Below, piece after piece: positions 19,413 through 27,958 of a DNA stretch of 64,000 bases (position 1 is the stretch's first letter; the number at the start of each line of letters is the position of its first letter). Both the position numbers and the translations under genes were made by a program. The DNA is taken from assembly GCF_008065115.1 (NCBI RefSeq), contig NZ_CP042913.1:6025257-6089256 (forward strand), written 5' to 3'. Below the pieces are notes generated by a model. That model made no database searches. It was not told the DNA's origin and worked only from the letters and a program-made list of their open reading frames with translations. The DNA is from Bythopirellula goksoeyrii (GTDB lineage Bacteria; Planctomycetota; Planctomycetia; Pirellulales; Lacipirellulaceae).

Positions 19413-20386
19413 ATTCTTCTCAAGCTCCGTTGCCACCGGAAGAAGATAGGCTCTACCTTTCTGTTGTAGCCCCCTGCTACAACGAAGAAAGCGTTATCGA
19501 GGAATTGTACAAACGAGTTACATCCCTATGTCAAAAGCATGGCTATAGCTACGAAATTGTGCTCGTGAACGATGGTTCACTAGACTCCACTTGGGAGATA
19601 CATCAGCAGCTCTGTGCAAATGATCCAGAGCATATGGTGGCTGTCAATCTTTCTCGCAATTTCGGCCACCAGCTGGCACTTTCGGCCGGGCTGAGTGTTT
19701 GCCGAGGTGAACGCATCTTGATCATCGATGCGGATCTTCAAGACCCGCCCGAGCTTTTGCCAGATATGCTCAGAAAGATGGATGAAGGTGCAGAAGTTGT
19801 CTACGGTGTTCGTCGTACCAGGTACGGCGATTCGTTTCTCAAGCGAACTGCCTGCACGGTTTTTTATCGTTGTCTTCTATTGCTATCAGACTACCCGATC
19901 CCGCTCGATTCGGGAGACTTTCGTTTGATCAACCGAAGAGTGCTTGATGCGTTGAATTCCATGCCTGAACGGCATCGGTTTCTGCGGGGTATGATCAGTT
20001 GGATTGGATACAATCAGGTACCCATCCACTATGATCGTGACAGTCGTTTTGCGGGAGAGACAAAATACCCGCTCAGACGACTGATCGCACTCGCGATCGA
20101 CGGGATTACTACATTTTCAGTGAAGCCGTTACGCCTGTCATTTATTTCAGGACTAGGAGCGTTGTTGTTTTCACTGTTGCTGTTTATCTATGCGATTATC
20201 TCGTGGTACTTTTTCCCGGACGCACCACGTGGCTGGGCAAGTCTTATGGTGGTTGTCTCTATGCTGGGGGGGATGCAGCTCTTTGTGCTTGGCATCCTCG
20301 GTGAGTATCTGGGACGCGTCTACGAACAATCTAAAAGTCGCCCCTTGTTTCTTATCGAGTCGATAAAGCGGGACTCAATGCAATAG
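19409..20386 (+). CDS. Family 2 glycosyltransferase, polyprenyl-phosphate sugar synthase type
   Basis: This 325-aa protein is a GT-A fold enzyme of the DPM1/GtrB/ArnC group. VVAPCYNEESVIEELYKRV opens the nucleotide-binding domain, LVNDGSLDST and IIDADLQDPPELL hold the DxD-type metal site, and RRTRYGDSFLKR and DSGDFRLINRRVLD follow. Two C-terminal membrane helices (about 235-257 and 268-295) are as in GtrB. It would load a hexose onto undecaprenyl phosphate at the inner membrane face. The ATGA overlap with the preceding TMTC-like gene implies coupled translation and a joint glycosylation role. Confidence 0.9.
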   Translation: MNSSQAPLPPEEDRLYLSVVAPCYNEESVIEELYKRVTSLCQKHGYSYEIVLVNDGSLDSTWEIHQQLCANDPEHMVAVNLSRNFGHQLALSAGLSVCRGERILIIDADLQDPPELLPDMLRKMDEGAEVVYGVRRTRYGDSFLKRTACTVFYRCLLLLSDYPIPLDSGDFRLINRRVLDALNSMPERHRFLRGMISWIGYNQVPIHYDRDSRFAGETKYPLRRLIALAIDGITTFSVKPLRLSFISGLGALLFSLLLFIYAIISWYFFPDAPRGWASLMVVVSMLGGMQLFVLGILGEYLGRVYEQSKSRPLFLIESIKRDSMQ

Positions 20387-20562
20387 CTGTGTATAGTAGG
20401 GCGATAAGGATATCGTGTTTGCTGATAGAAGTAGAGTTACAGCGACTAACGGAATGCGAGTAAATGTTTCAACCAGCATAATAGTGTGCGTTTCGCTAAC
20501 CACATCTTCTTGCTGAGCCGCTGATAAGTCAAGCTGCCTGTTTTCCACTCAGGAGTTAAGCA

Positions 20563-20745
20563 ATGGCGAAACAACAGCGAGATCCGGCGAAGGAAGCACT
20601 TTGGCGGAAGAGACTTCATCGGTTTGCAGCGAGCGGCCTGAGCGTGCGCGTGTCCTGCAAGTCACGGCCCTGGTGCAACCTCAGGAGATGCGAGAGTCCA
20701 TCAAGTATGTGCAGTTGGATAGACCGACTTGGCCTCGCTCCTTAG
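20563..20745 (+). pseudogene. Remnant of an IS66-type TnpA-like protein
   Basis: The first 27 or so residues (MAKQQRDPAKEALWRKRLHR, then FAASGLSVRVSC) look like the start of the small helix-turn-helix protein of IS66-family elements. After that the reading frame turns into unrelated residues and stops. No transposase or inverted repeats of an IS66 element remain nearby. I regard it as a relic marking past insertion at the left end of the ECF/IS110 segment. Confidence 0.45.
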
Positions 20746-20831
20746 AGGCCGCTGGCTTCTAATGTCTGTCCTCCCTTGCGTACTTTAGAGCAGTAGAATC
20801 CCAGCCCGCGGTGTCAAAATCGCCGCCTTTC

Positions 20832-20857
20832 TGTCACAGTCCGTCCCGGAAAGTGTC
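20832..20857 (+). promoter_or_regulatory. Putative ECF-type promoter of the sigma factor gene
   Basis: TGTCACAGTC (20832-20841) followed by GTC at 20855-20857 gives a TGTCACA-n16-GTC arrangement. The same pattern occurs at 21830-21855 ahead of the SDR gene. It resembles the promoter motif described for ECF41 sigma factors (TGTCACA...CGTC). Autoregulation is inferred. Confidence 0.5.
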
Positions 20858-20921
20858 CAAGTGGATGGTGCGAGCTGCCTTCGCGTAGAATGACCCAATC
20901 CAATGCCCGATGAGGACGATT

Positions 20922-21806
20922 ATGCACAATCCCTTCGTAGAAGCTACAGATCATGATACTGAAGATGTTGAGTTAGTGCGTCAGGCCAAGAACGGCGATC
21001 GTGACTCTCTTGAAAGGCTGATATTGCGGCATCAAGCTTGGATCTACAATATTGCCGTTCGCATGGTCTTTCAGCCACAGGATGCCGAGGAGGTGACCCA
21101 GGAGGTACTCATCAAGGCCGTGACCCGTCTGAGCACGTTTCGGGGCGAAAGTAAATTCCGCACCTGGCTCTATCGCATTACGGCAAATCATGTGCTCAAT
21201 ATGAAACGCCGCGGAGGTGAGACGATTCCGCACACCTTCTCCTCCTACGCGGATGCAATCAATAACACACCTGATCTCGACTTGCCCGATCCAAAGAGTG
21301 TGCCGGTTGACGTATCACTATTGATAGACGAAACCAAGATCGCCTGCACTACCGGCATGCTGCTTTGCCTTGATCGAAGGCAGAGATTAATCTTCACACT
21401 CGGGGAAATTATCGGCGTTTGCGACACGGTCGGGAGTGAGGTCATGGACATGTCGGCAGATAACTTCCGACAGTGCTTGGCACGTGCTCGCCGCGATCTC
21501 TATCAATTCATGAATCACCAATGCGGACTCGTTAATGCGAGTAATCCTTGTCGCTGTCCCAAGAAGACCAAAGGCTTCATCGACGCAGGACACGTCGATC
21601 CCTCTTATCTGCTTTTCTCCTCTTCTCGCGTCCAACAGATTCGCGACGCCGCGGCCGACACTGTTCGCGAGATCGACGAAGTGGCCGATCGATCCTTTGC
21701 GGCCATCTATCGCGATCATCCGTTCCTGAAGCCCTCGAACCAAGCTCAATGGCTTCGGCGAATTCTCGATCGGCCGGATGTTCGTGCGACCCTTCATTTA
21801 AATTAA
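20922..21806 (+). CDS. ECF-type RNA polymerase sigma factor with Cys-rich C-terminal extension
   Basis: Region 2 is clear (ERLILRHQAWIYNIAVRMV, DAEEVTQEVLIKAVTRLSTF, KFRTWLYRITANHVLNMKRR). Region 4 is more diverged, with DMSADNFRQCLARARRDLYQ as the likely promoter-binding helix. An extension of about 100 residues follows, beginning CGLVNASNPCRCPKKTKGF; its cysteines could bind metal or form a redox switch. I start at 20922 because a GAGGA sequence lies six bases upstream; an in-frame ATG also exists at 20910. No anti-sigma gene is adjacent, so the extension may carry the control function, as in other ECFs with C-terminal domains. The next genes are an SDR and a DUF1330 protein. Confidence 0.85.
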   Translation: MHNPFVEATDHDTEDVELVRQAKNGDRDSLERLILRHQAWIYNIAVRMVFQPQDAEEVTQEVLIKAVTRLSTFRGESKFRTWLYRITANHVLNMKRRGGETIPHTFSSYADAINNTPDLDLPDPKSVPVDVSLLIDETKIACTTGMLLCLDRRQRLIFTLGEIIGVCDTVGSEVMDMSADNFRQCLARARRDLYQFMNHQCGLVNASNPCRCPKKTKGFIDAGHVDPSYLLFSSSRVQQIRDAAADTVREIDEVADRSFAAIYRDHPFLKPSNQAQWLRRILDRPDVRATLHLN

Positions 21807-21829
21807 ATTGAGAAAATTCCCGCCGAGCC

Positions 21830-21855
21830 TGTCACAGTCTGCAGCAGTGCGCGTC
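21830..21855 (+). promoter_or_regulatory. Putative ECF-type promoter of the SDR-DUF1330 operon
   Basis: TGTCACAGTC (21830-21839) with CGTC at 21852-21855 matches, base for base in the first ten positions and with the same spacing, the element ahead of the sigma gene. It ends 48 bp before the SDR start codon. Confidence 0.55.
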
Positions 21856-21903
21856 TAGGTAATCAAGAAGAAACTTTCTTGCTGATTACAAAGGAGATGA
21901 ATC

Positions 21904-22659
21904 ATGTTACAGCTAAAGGGGCGAGTTGCCCTGGTAACCGGGGCATCGAAGGGCATCGGCGCAGCGATCGCCAAAGAACTGGCCCTGGACGGGGCGGCGG
22001 TCGTCGTGAACTACGCGACCGACCGCACCGGCGCGGATGCCGTGGTGAAGCAGATTGCCGACTCCGATGGTCGGGCCGTGGCAATTCAGGGGGATGTCTC
22101 GAAGTCGGAAGATGTGCGTCGGTTGTTTGCGGAACTTGCAGATGCTTTCGGCTCGCTCGATGTTCTGGTGAACAACGCTGGCGTTTACAAGCCGATGCCG
22201 ATCGTGGAACTAACCGAGGAAGAATTCTACCGGGAATTCAACACGAACGTGCTTGGCCCGTTGCTTATGATCCGGGAATCGCTCGACTACTTCGGACCAA
22301 ACGGCGGCAGCATTATCAACGTGGGCTCCGGAGCATCACGGATGTGCCCGCCCGGCTACTCAATCTACGCCGCCAGCAAAAGTGCCCTGGATGCTGTAAC
22401 GGGAGTCCTCGCCAAAGAATTGGCCCCGCGCAGCATCCGAGTCAATTCTGTTAACCCCGGGGCCACGTTGAGTGAGGGTACGAAGTCGGCTGGATTGTAT
22501 GGAGCTGGCAGTGAGTTCGAGCGCCAGCTGGTTGCGATGACACCGCTTGGCCGCGTGGGGACGCCAGAGGATATCGCAAAGGTTATCGCTTTCCTCGCTT
22601 CGGACAATTCCGGCTGGCTGACCGGAGAGGTGATCCTGGCATCCGGCGGCCTGCGATAG
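21904..22659 (+). CDS. Short-chain dehydrogenase/reductase (FabG-like)
   Basis: The 251-aa protein is a classical [19 protein letters not shown] for NAD(P) binding, [23 protein letters not shown] with the catalytic serine, [12 protein letters not shown] as the YxxxK motif, and [16 protein letters not shown]. The pattern is closest to 3-oxoacyl-ACP reductase-like enzymes, but the substrate is unknown. An AAGGAG ribosome-binding site precedes it. It appears to be controlled by the neighbouring ECF sigma factor and is followed 46 bp later by the DUF1330 gene, so the two may handle the same stress or metabolite. Confidence 0.88.
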   Translation: MLQLKGRVALVTGASKGIGAAIAKELALDGAAVVVNYATDRTGADAVVKQIADSDGRAVAIQGDVSKSEDVRRLFAELADAFGSLDVLVNNAGVYKPMPIVELTEEEFYREFNTNVLGPLLMIRESLDYFGPNGGSIINVGSGASRMCPPGYSIYAASKSALDAVTGVLAKELAPRSIRVNSVNPGATLSEGTKSAGLYGAGSEFERQLVAMTPLGRVGTPEDIAKVIAFLASDNSGWLTGEVILASGGLR

Positions 22660-22705
22660 TCGGCGTTGATTATGAAATGCAGTTAAGATCAATAAAGGAG
22701 AATCC

Positions 22706-22993
22706 ATGTCAGCTTACATCGTGTTCATTCGTGAGAAGACGCTCGACAAATCGGAGCTGGAAACGTACTGGCAGAAAGCACCTGCTGCGATGGAGAACCA
22801 GCCGATCAAGGCACTGGCGGCCTATGGTCGCCACATGACGATAGAAGGGCCAGATGTCGAGGGCATTGTCATCGCAGAGTTTCCGACCTTGGAGGAAGCA
22901 CGCGCTTGGTACGAGAGCCCGGCCTACCAAGAAGCAGCTCAGCATCGACTCCGTGGTGCAGTCTACCGTGGTCTAATCGTGGAGGGGGTGTGA
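22706..22993 (+). CDS. DUF1330 family protein
   Basis: A 95-aa ferredoxin-fold (dimeric alpha/beta barrel) protein, recognisable by AYIVFIREKTLDKSELETYW, GPDVEGIVIAEFPTLEEARA and WYESPAYQEAAQHRL. DUF1330 proteins have no established function; the fold is shared with small monooxygenases and stress-response dimers. A GGAG ribosome-binding site lies upstream. It is the last intact gene before the IS110 element, and its close spacing to the SDR suggests one operon. Confidence 0.88.
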   Translation: MSAYIVFIREKTLDKSELETYWQKAPAAMENQPIKALAAYGRHMTIEGPDVEGIVIAEFPTLEEARAWYESPAYQEAAQHRLRGAVYRGLIVEGV

Positions 22994-23256
22994 ACAGTCA
23001 GGACCGGTCCCCTTCAGAGAAATGAGGGATTTCCTGTGTGCTTGTCCAGACCGAGTTGATCGGAGCACAATCGCAAGTATTCAACATGCAGAACGTGCAT
23101 CATCCGCCCGCTGGAAAGGATCTCCCCAAGGCGCTTATAGCATTCCATTACCCCCGGCTTTGTGCGTCTCGCAGGAACGGTGGCCTTTCACCGGCCTGGA
23201 GTTTCTGCGGTGCGGAATCACAAAGCCGCGCGCGGTATTCTTTGAGATTGGTAGCC

Positions 23257-23323
23257 AGCGTGGCGTTACGGATATCACCGCCAGCCGCCCGACGGCTTAC
23301 TGCAGACTTCCGAACGCCACGCT
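23257..23323 (+). ncRNA. Candidate IS110 bridge RNA (structured core)
   Basis: AGCGTGGCGTT (23257-23267) pairs perfectly with AACGCCACGCT (23313-23323), and the pairing extends inward by CGG/CCG after one bulged base. Inside lies a smaller hairpin AGCCG-cccga-CGGCT (23283-23297). Known IS110 elements transcribe this upstream region as a bridge RNA whose loops pair with target and donor DNA. The pairing is visible; the bridge RNA role and its exact ends are inferred. Confidence 0.45.
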
Positions 23324-23441
23324 CGCTTCGCCCCAAACGGATCACTCAGATGACGCTCAGCAAAGCTCCCTATAAGGACTCCGCCGGACGAAGCATGGAC
23401 TACCGATTTACCAACTGGCCATCTTACAAAGGAGTCGGATC

Positions 23442-24695
23442 ATGAATCAACCAACCGCACAACGTGGCCTCTTCATCGGAATCGACTGGGCCGACCAGAA
23501 GCACGACATCCATGCCATTGATCGAGAGGGCAAGGGATTTCACCAACAACTCGAGCACTCGGCCGAGAGCATTGACGCCTGGGTCGCCGAGATGCTCAAG
23601 CTCGCCGGCGGGCAGCCCATCGCCATCATGCTGGAGCAGTCTCGTGGAGTTCTGATCTATGCGCTCATGTTTCGCGAGAACGTGCTACTCTATCCGGTCA
23701 ATCCGAAGCAATTGGCCCGCTATCGAGACAGCTACCCTGGCGGCGGCAAGAGCGATCCCACGGACGCCATGTATCTGGCACGGATGCTGCTTGAACGAAT
23801 CACGACGCTGAAGGCCTGGCAGCCGGACGATGAAAACACGCGGCTGATCGCCAACTTGTCCCAGCAGCGGCGTAAGCTCGTCGACGGTCAAACGAAACTG
23901 CGACTGCAGCTAACGGCCCTCTTGAAGTCGTGTTTTCCGGTCGTTTTGGAGCTTTTCGGCAAGCAGCACCAGCTACCCCTGTTGCTCAGTGTGCTGTGTC
24001 GATGGTCCGACCCTCGCCAGTTACGGCGCGCCGATCGTCGGCTCATTCGCCGCGTCCTGAGTGAGCACTCCGTACGCAACGAACATCAGCAGAAGGAAAT
24101 CCTCGAGCGGATTCGTGCGGCCCAGCTACTGACCCGCGATGACGCGCAGATTACCCCATCGGCGATGGCGGTCATGCTGTTGGCCCATCAGATCCAACAA
24201 ACTCTGAAGACGATTGAGGAGTTTGATGCCGCGATCGACGAAGCGATGAAGCAACATCCCGACGCGCACTTGTTCACAAATCTGCGTGGCGCCGGCAGCG
24301 CGCTGGTGCCACGCCTCCTCTGTGCCTTCGGCTCGCAGCGGGATCGCTGGGAAGATGCCGACAGCCTAGCGTCGTTCAGTGGGATTGCCCCTGTGACGAA
24401 GCAGAGTGGCAAACAACGCCACGTCCACCGGCGATTCGCTTGTCCCAAGTATCTCCGGCAGACGTTTCACGAGTTTGCCGACTGTGCACGACGGTTTTGT
24501 CCGTGGAGCAAAGCCCGCTATCGCATGCTCCGCGGCATGAAGCATCACGCGGCGCTGCGAAAGATAGCCCGTAGCTGGATCAGAATACTGTTTCGCGTCT
24601 GGAAGACACGAGTACCATTCGACTGTGATCGCTACATCGCCAACCTGAAACAACGCTGCCCAGATATCATTCCCTACCTCGCCCAAGAAAGCTAA
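23442..24695 (+). CDS. IS110-family transposase (DEDD recombinase)
   Basis: The 417-aa protein has the RuvC-like DEDD domain first: GIDWADQKHDIHAID (Asp15), IMLEQSRG (Glu65) and GKSDPTDAMYLARML (Asp105, Asp108). After a coiled-coil linker comes the Transposase_20 domain: LRGAGSALVPRLLCAFG and SFSGIAPVTKQSGK, with Ser322 as the expected nucleophile. An AAGGAG site precedes the ATG. The frame is intact, so the element may still be active. IS110 enzymes cut and rejoin DNA as directed by a bridge RNA. Confidence 0.93.
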   Translation: MNQPTAQRGLFIGIDWADQKHDIHAIDREGKGFHQQLEHSAESIDAWVAEMLKLAGGQPIAIMLEQSRGVLIYALMFRENVLLYPVNPKQLARYRDSYPGGGKSDPTDAMYLARMLLERITTLKAWQPDDENTRLIANLSQQRRKLVDGQTKLRLQLTALLKSCFPVVLELFGKQHQLPLLLSVLCRWSDPRQLRRADRRLIRRVLSEHSVRNEHQQKEILERIRAAQLLTRDDAQITPSAMAVMLLAHQIQQTLKTIEEFDAAIDEAMKQHPDAHLFTNLRGAGSALVPRLLCAFGSQRDRWEDADSLASFSGIAPVTKQSGKQRHVHRRFACPKYLRQTFHEFADCARRFCPWSKARYRMLRGMKHHAALRKIARSWIRILFRVWKTRVPFDCDRYIANLKQRCPDIIPYLAQES

Positions 24696-24718
24696 AAATT
24701 ATCCCCAAGATCCCTTGC

Positions 24719-25204
24719 CTAGAACTCAGATGTCTGCGGTCTGCCGGCCGGGTAGTCGATCTGAATCGGGCCATCCTGCAGATTCGAGAAATTGAAGATG
24801 TAGGGAGTGGTCAAATTACCGGTGACGATTCCGCGTTTCTCCTTGAGCGACCGGAGAACCACGAAATCGGTATCCTTGGTGACGCCGAAGGCATCACCCT
24901 GGGCGTCGCGCCACGCGGTGATGCTGACCAGTGGGGTCGACCACAAGTAAAGCTGGCAGGCCCGCTGGTAGTCCATCTCGTCGAACAGCCGCTGCGAGAC
25001 GTCGTCTGCAAAGTAGCTGTCTTCGAGTTCGATCTCCCCGATGGGCGTGGAGATCGTCTCGTCACCCTGCAAGGATGCATCGGCCAGATTGATAGGGGCT
25101 CCATCCCCGAAAGCGATCGGAGCCAGACCTAAAGTCAGCGCTGATGTGAGGAGAACTAGTCGAATATCGCGGGAGCTGTATTGCAAAGCAACCTCTACTT
25201 TCAT
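24719..25204 (-). pseudogene. DUF1254 protein, C-terminally truncated by the IS110 insertion
   Basis: The 161-aa frame has a signal peptide (ending near PIAFG-DG), then the start of a DUF1254 domain: MDYQRACQLYLWSTPLVS, AWRDAQGD and TNFVVLR-like DTDFVVLRSL. Intact DUF1254/DUF1214 proteins have more than 400 residues. This one stops after IDYPAGRPQTSEF, directly at the edge of the IS110 element, so roughly the last two thirds are missing. I found no remainder on the other side of the element, which suggests a deletion along with the insertion. It shares a strand with the sulfatase upstream. Confidence 0.75.
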
Positions 25205-25318
25205 TAGGAGTGATTTGAACGGAGGAAATACTTATCCGAAGTAGATTTTCTCGGCTGTTGGTAAAAAGAGAGTTGATTGTCTATCCAAGAGAACAGTCGT
25301 ATCACGAATTAAATGCGC

Positions 25319-27670
25319 CTAATCTAACTCAATCGTTACCGCGTTCAACTTCCCCTTGAACTTAAAAGGCATTTTATATCCCTCCGCGACGGGTGTACCG
25401 GTGTCGAAACCGAAGTCCATCGTTTCGTCGAGCGTCACGCGGTTGGGGATGCTCTTTTCAACTCTTCCTTCGCCTACTTTCTTGTCGTTGGCATAGAGCG
25501 TCACATCCGCACCTGCGAATGGCTTATCGGCATCTGTCACATAGACGGCTTTAAGCGTAACCTCGCCGGTGGGTATCGCTTCGTCTGACTTGACGGTGTA
25601 CTGGTCCACGCCGACGAGGTTGTAATCGTAGACCAGCTTGCCATCGAGCACATACAAACCATAGCCGGCGAACCGTCCTCCCTGGGTAAAGAGCATTCCG
25701 TCCGCTCCTCCTTCAGGAATAACCACCTTGGCAGTAATAGAATGACTGCGATGCTTGAGGTCGGGTGCGGCACCTTCGGGGAGTCGAAGAAGGTTGGGAT
25801 AGGTAAAGCTTTTGCGTCCTTCCGTGAGGCTGGGCCGATTGGCGACGTCGAGCCGCTCGGTCTTGCGATCGTCGAGCGGCAGCACGTTGTATCTGGCCGC
25901 CTCAGCGAAGAAGTGTTTTACCATCTCATCGAGTTTCTCAGGATTGTCCTTCGCGAGGTCATTGGCCTGAGCAAAGTCTTCGTCGATGTGGTACAGCTCC
26001 CAGGGCATGTTCAAGAGGTCCCCGGGTACTGGTTCACTGTACCAGGGGATTCCTCGAATCGCGCTGGCCATCCAACCATCATGGTAGATGCCTTGATTGC
26101 CAAGCATCTCGAAGTATTGCAACGTGCGACGGTCCTTGGCATCTGCGTCATCGAAGGTATACATCATGCTGATCCCCTCAACCGGCTTCTGGGCCACGCC
26201 ATTGAACTGGGCAGGCATTTCGACGCCCACCGCCTCGAGAATCGTGGGGGCAATGTCGATCGCATGGTGAAATTGATCGCGAATTTCGCCGTGGGCTTTG
26301 ATGCGCTTTGGCCAGGAAATGGCCATGCCGTTGCGGGTACCACCGAAGTGGCTGGCAATCTGCTTGGTCCACTGGAAAGGGGTGTCCATGGCCCAGGCCC
26401 AAGCGGCAGGAAAATGGTTGTAGTGTTTTTCGCTGCCTAACGTTTTGAGCGAGGCGAGTTTCATTTCCAAAGGCTCGGGAATCGCGTTGAAGAAGGTCAT
26501 TTCATTCAACAGGCCATTGAGTCCGCCCTCGGCGCTGGATCCATTGTCGCCAGCGATGTAGAAGATCAGCGTATTGTCGAGTTCGCCCATCTCTTCGATG
26601 GCGTTGATGACTCGCCCCGCCTCATAGTCTGTGTGGGCCGTGAATGCAGCAAAGACCTCCATCATGCGGGCGTAGATTTTCCGCTCGTTCTCGGGAAGCG
26701 AGTCCCAGGCAGGCAGGGAATCGGGTCGCGGGGTGAGCTTGGCATCTTGCGGCACGACCCCTAGTTTCTTTTGCCGGGCAAATGTCTCCTCGCGGTACTT
26801 GTCCCAGCCGCCGTCAAACTGCCCTTTGAATTTATCCACCCAATCTGCAGGGACTTGATGCGGAGCATGCGTCGCCCCGGTTGAAAAATAAACAAAGAAA
26901 GGCCGCTGGGGAGCGACTGCCTTGCTGGCACGCATCATGCGAATCGCGTGATCGGCAATGTCGGTCGTAAAGTGATAAGGCGAGCCATCCTCATTCGTCT
27001 TGGGAGGTTCGATCCGCTTCTTGTTCTCGACCAACGCTGGGTGGAATTGATCGGTATCGCCACCGACAAAACCATAGAAGTAGTCAAACCCGAGTCCACC
27101 AGACCAGCGATCGAAGGGACCAACGATGCTCGTTTCCCAGTCGGGCACGTTGTGATTCTTGCCAAACCAGGCATTCATGTAGCCATATTCTCGCAACACC
27201 TCGGCGAACGTGGTAGCTGAGGCTGGAATGATCCCCGAGTAACCAGGAAAGCCCGTGCCGGCCTCGCCGATGACACCGCTTGCTACCGAGTGGTGGTTGC
27301 GTCCGGTGAGCAGCGCTGCTCGCGTTGGCGAACAAAGGGCGGTGGTATGAAAACGATTATAGCGTAGGCCATTGTCTGCCACGCGATCGAGCGTGGGAGT
27401 AGGGATGGCTCCACCGAAGGTTCCCATTTGACCGAATCCGCAATCGTCAATGAGTACGATCAGGATATTCGGGGCGTCTTCGATGCCAAAGTTCTGGGGA
27501 ATCTTGAGTTTCGGTTTGACGGCTTCCGAATCTTTATAGGTCAGGCCAATCTTACCAGTAAACGGCTCTTCGGGACGAGGCAGGACTTCGTCGGCGTAGG
27601 CTCCTGTGAACAATTGAATCGCCAGAAATGAAGCGAAGTAGGTGAGTGTAAGTACGATTCTTTTGAGCAT
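25319..27670 (-). CDS. Secreted type I (formylglycine) arylsulfatase
   Basis: The 783-aa precursor carries a signal peptide (MLKRIVLTLTYFASFLAI..., cut near AYA-DE) and a sulfatase domain. NILIVLIDDCGFGQMGTFGG supplies the metal-binding aspartates, and TALCSPTRAALLTGR holds Cys113, which would be turned into formylglycine. The C-terminal 150 residues form a jelly-roll-like domain. It would cleave sulfate esters outside the cytoplasmic membrane. I start at 27670, which has an AGGAG site and begins the signal peptide. No maturase (FGE or anSME) gene is in the window. The substrate is unknown. Confidence 0.93.
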   Translation of the reverse strand: MLKRIVLTLTYFASFLAIQLFTGAYADEVLPRPEEPFTGKIGLTYKDSEAVKPKLKIPQNFGIEDAPNILIVLIDDCGFGQMGTFGGAIPTPTLDRVADNGLRYNRFHTTALCSPTRAALLTGRNHHSVASGVIGEAGTGFPGYSGIIPASATTFAEVLREYGYMNAWFGKNHNVPDWETSIVGPFDRWSGGLGFDYFYGFVGGDTDQFHPALVENKKRIEPPKTNEDGSPYHFTTDIADHAIRMMRASKAVAPQRPFFVYFSTGATHAPHQVPADWVDKFKGQFDGGWDKYREETFARQKKLGVVPQDAKLTPRPDSLPAWDSLPENERKIYARMMEVFAAFTAHTDYEAGRVINAIEEMGELDNTLIFYIAGDNGSSAEGGLNGLLNEMTFFNAIPEPLEMKLASLKTLGSEKHYNHFPAAWAWAMDTPFQWTKQIASHFGGTRNGMAISWPKRIKAHGEIRDQFHHAIDIAPTILEAVGVEMPAQFNGVAQKPVEGISMMYTFDDADAKDRRTLQYFEMLGNQGIYHDGWMASAIRGIPWYSEPVPGDLLNMPWELYHIDEDFAQANDLAKDNPEKLDEMVKHFFAEAARYNVLPLDDRKTERLDVANRPSLTEGRKSFTYPNLLRLPEGAAPDLKHRSHSITAKVVIPEGGADGMLFTQGGRFAGYGLYVLDGKLVYDYNLVGVDQYTVKSDEAIPTGEVTLKAVYVTDADKPFAGADVTLYANDKKVGEGRVEKSIPNRVTLDETMDFGFDTGTPVAEGYKMPFKFKGKLNAVTIELD

Positions 27671-27958
27671 CGCTGAAACTCCTGTTTGGGGTGGATAAGT
27701 TGCCGCGTACACTGGTGAGCTGAAAAACAAGACTTATGGGGTGCTTTCTCAAGATAGATTTAGCTACTCGATCGAGAAACCCCGCGATGAACACTTGCAC
27801 CGCACCTCACTTTATACCCTCTTTGAGAGGGGTTCAACGAGGTATATGCGACCACCGTTAAGAAACGGTTGTGATAGACCGATACTCACGACATTTTGTC
27901 ATGGATTTCGCAACCCGAGATTAGGTTTGGCCACTATGAGAGAAGCGAGACTTTCTTG

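Larger units (their letters stand above)
22994..24718 (+). mobile_element. IS110-family insertion sequence (ends not resolved)
   Basis: The element consists of about 450 bp of structured non-coding DNA followed by one transposase gene and a very short right end. IS110 elements have no terminal inverted repeats, so I cannot fix the ends; the given limits are the neighbouring gene boundaries and the true element may be shorter. The right end cuts into a DUF1254 gene. The arrangement of long left non-coding end then transposase matches the IS110 group that encodes its bridge RNA upstream. Confidence 0.7.
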
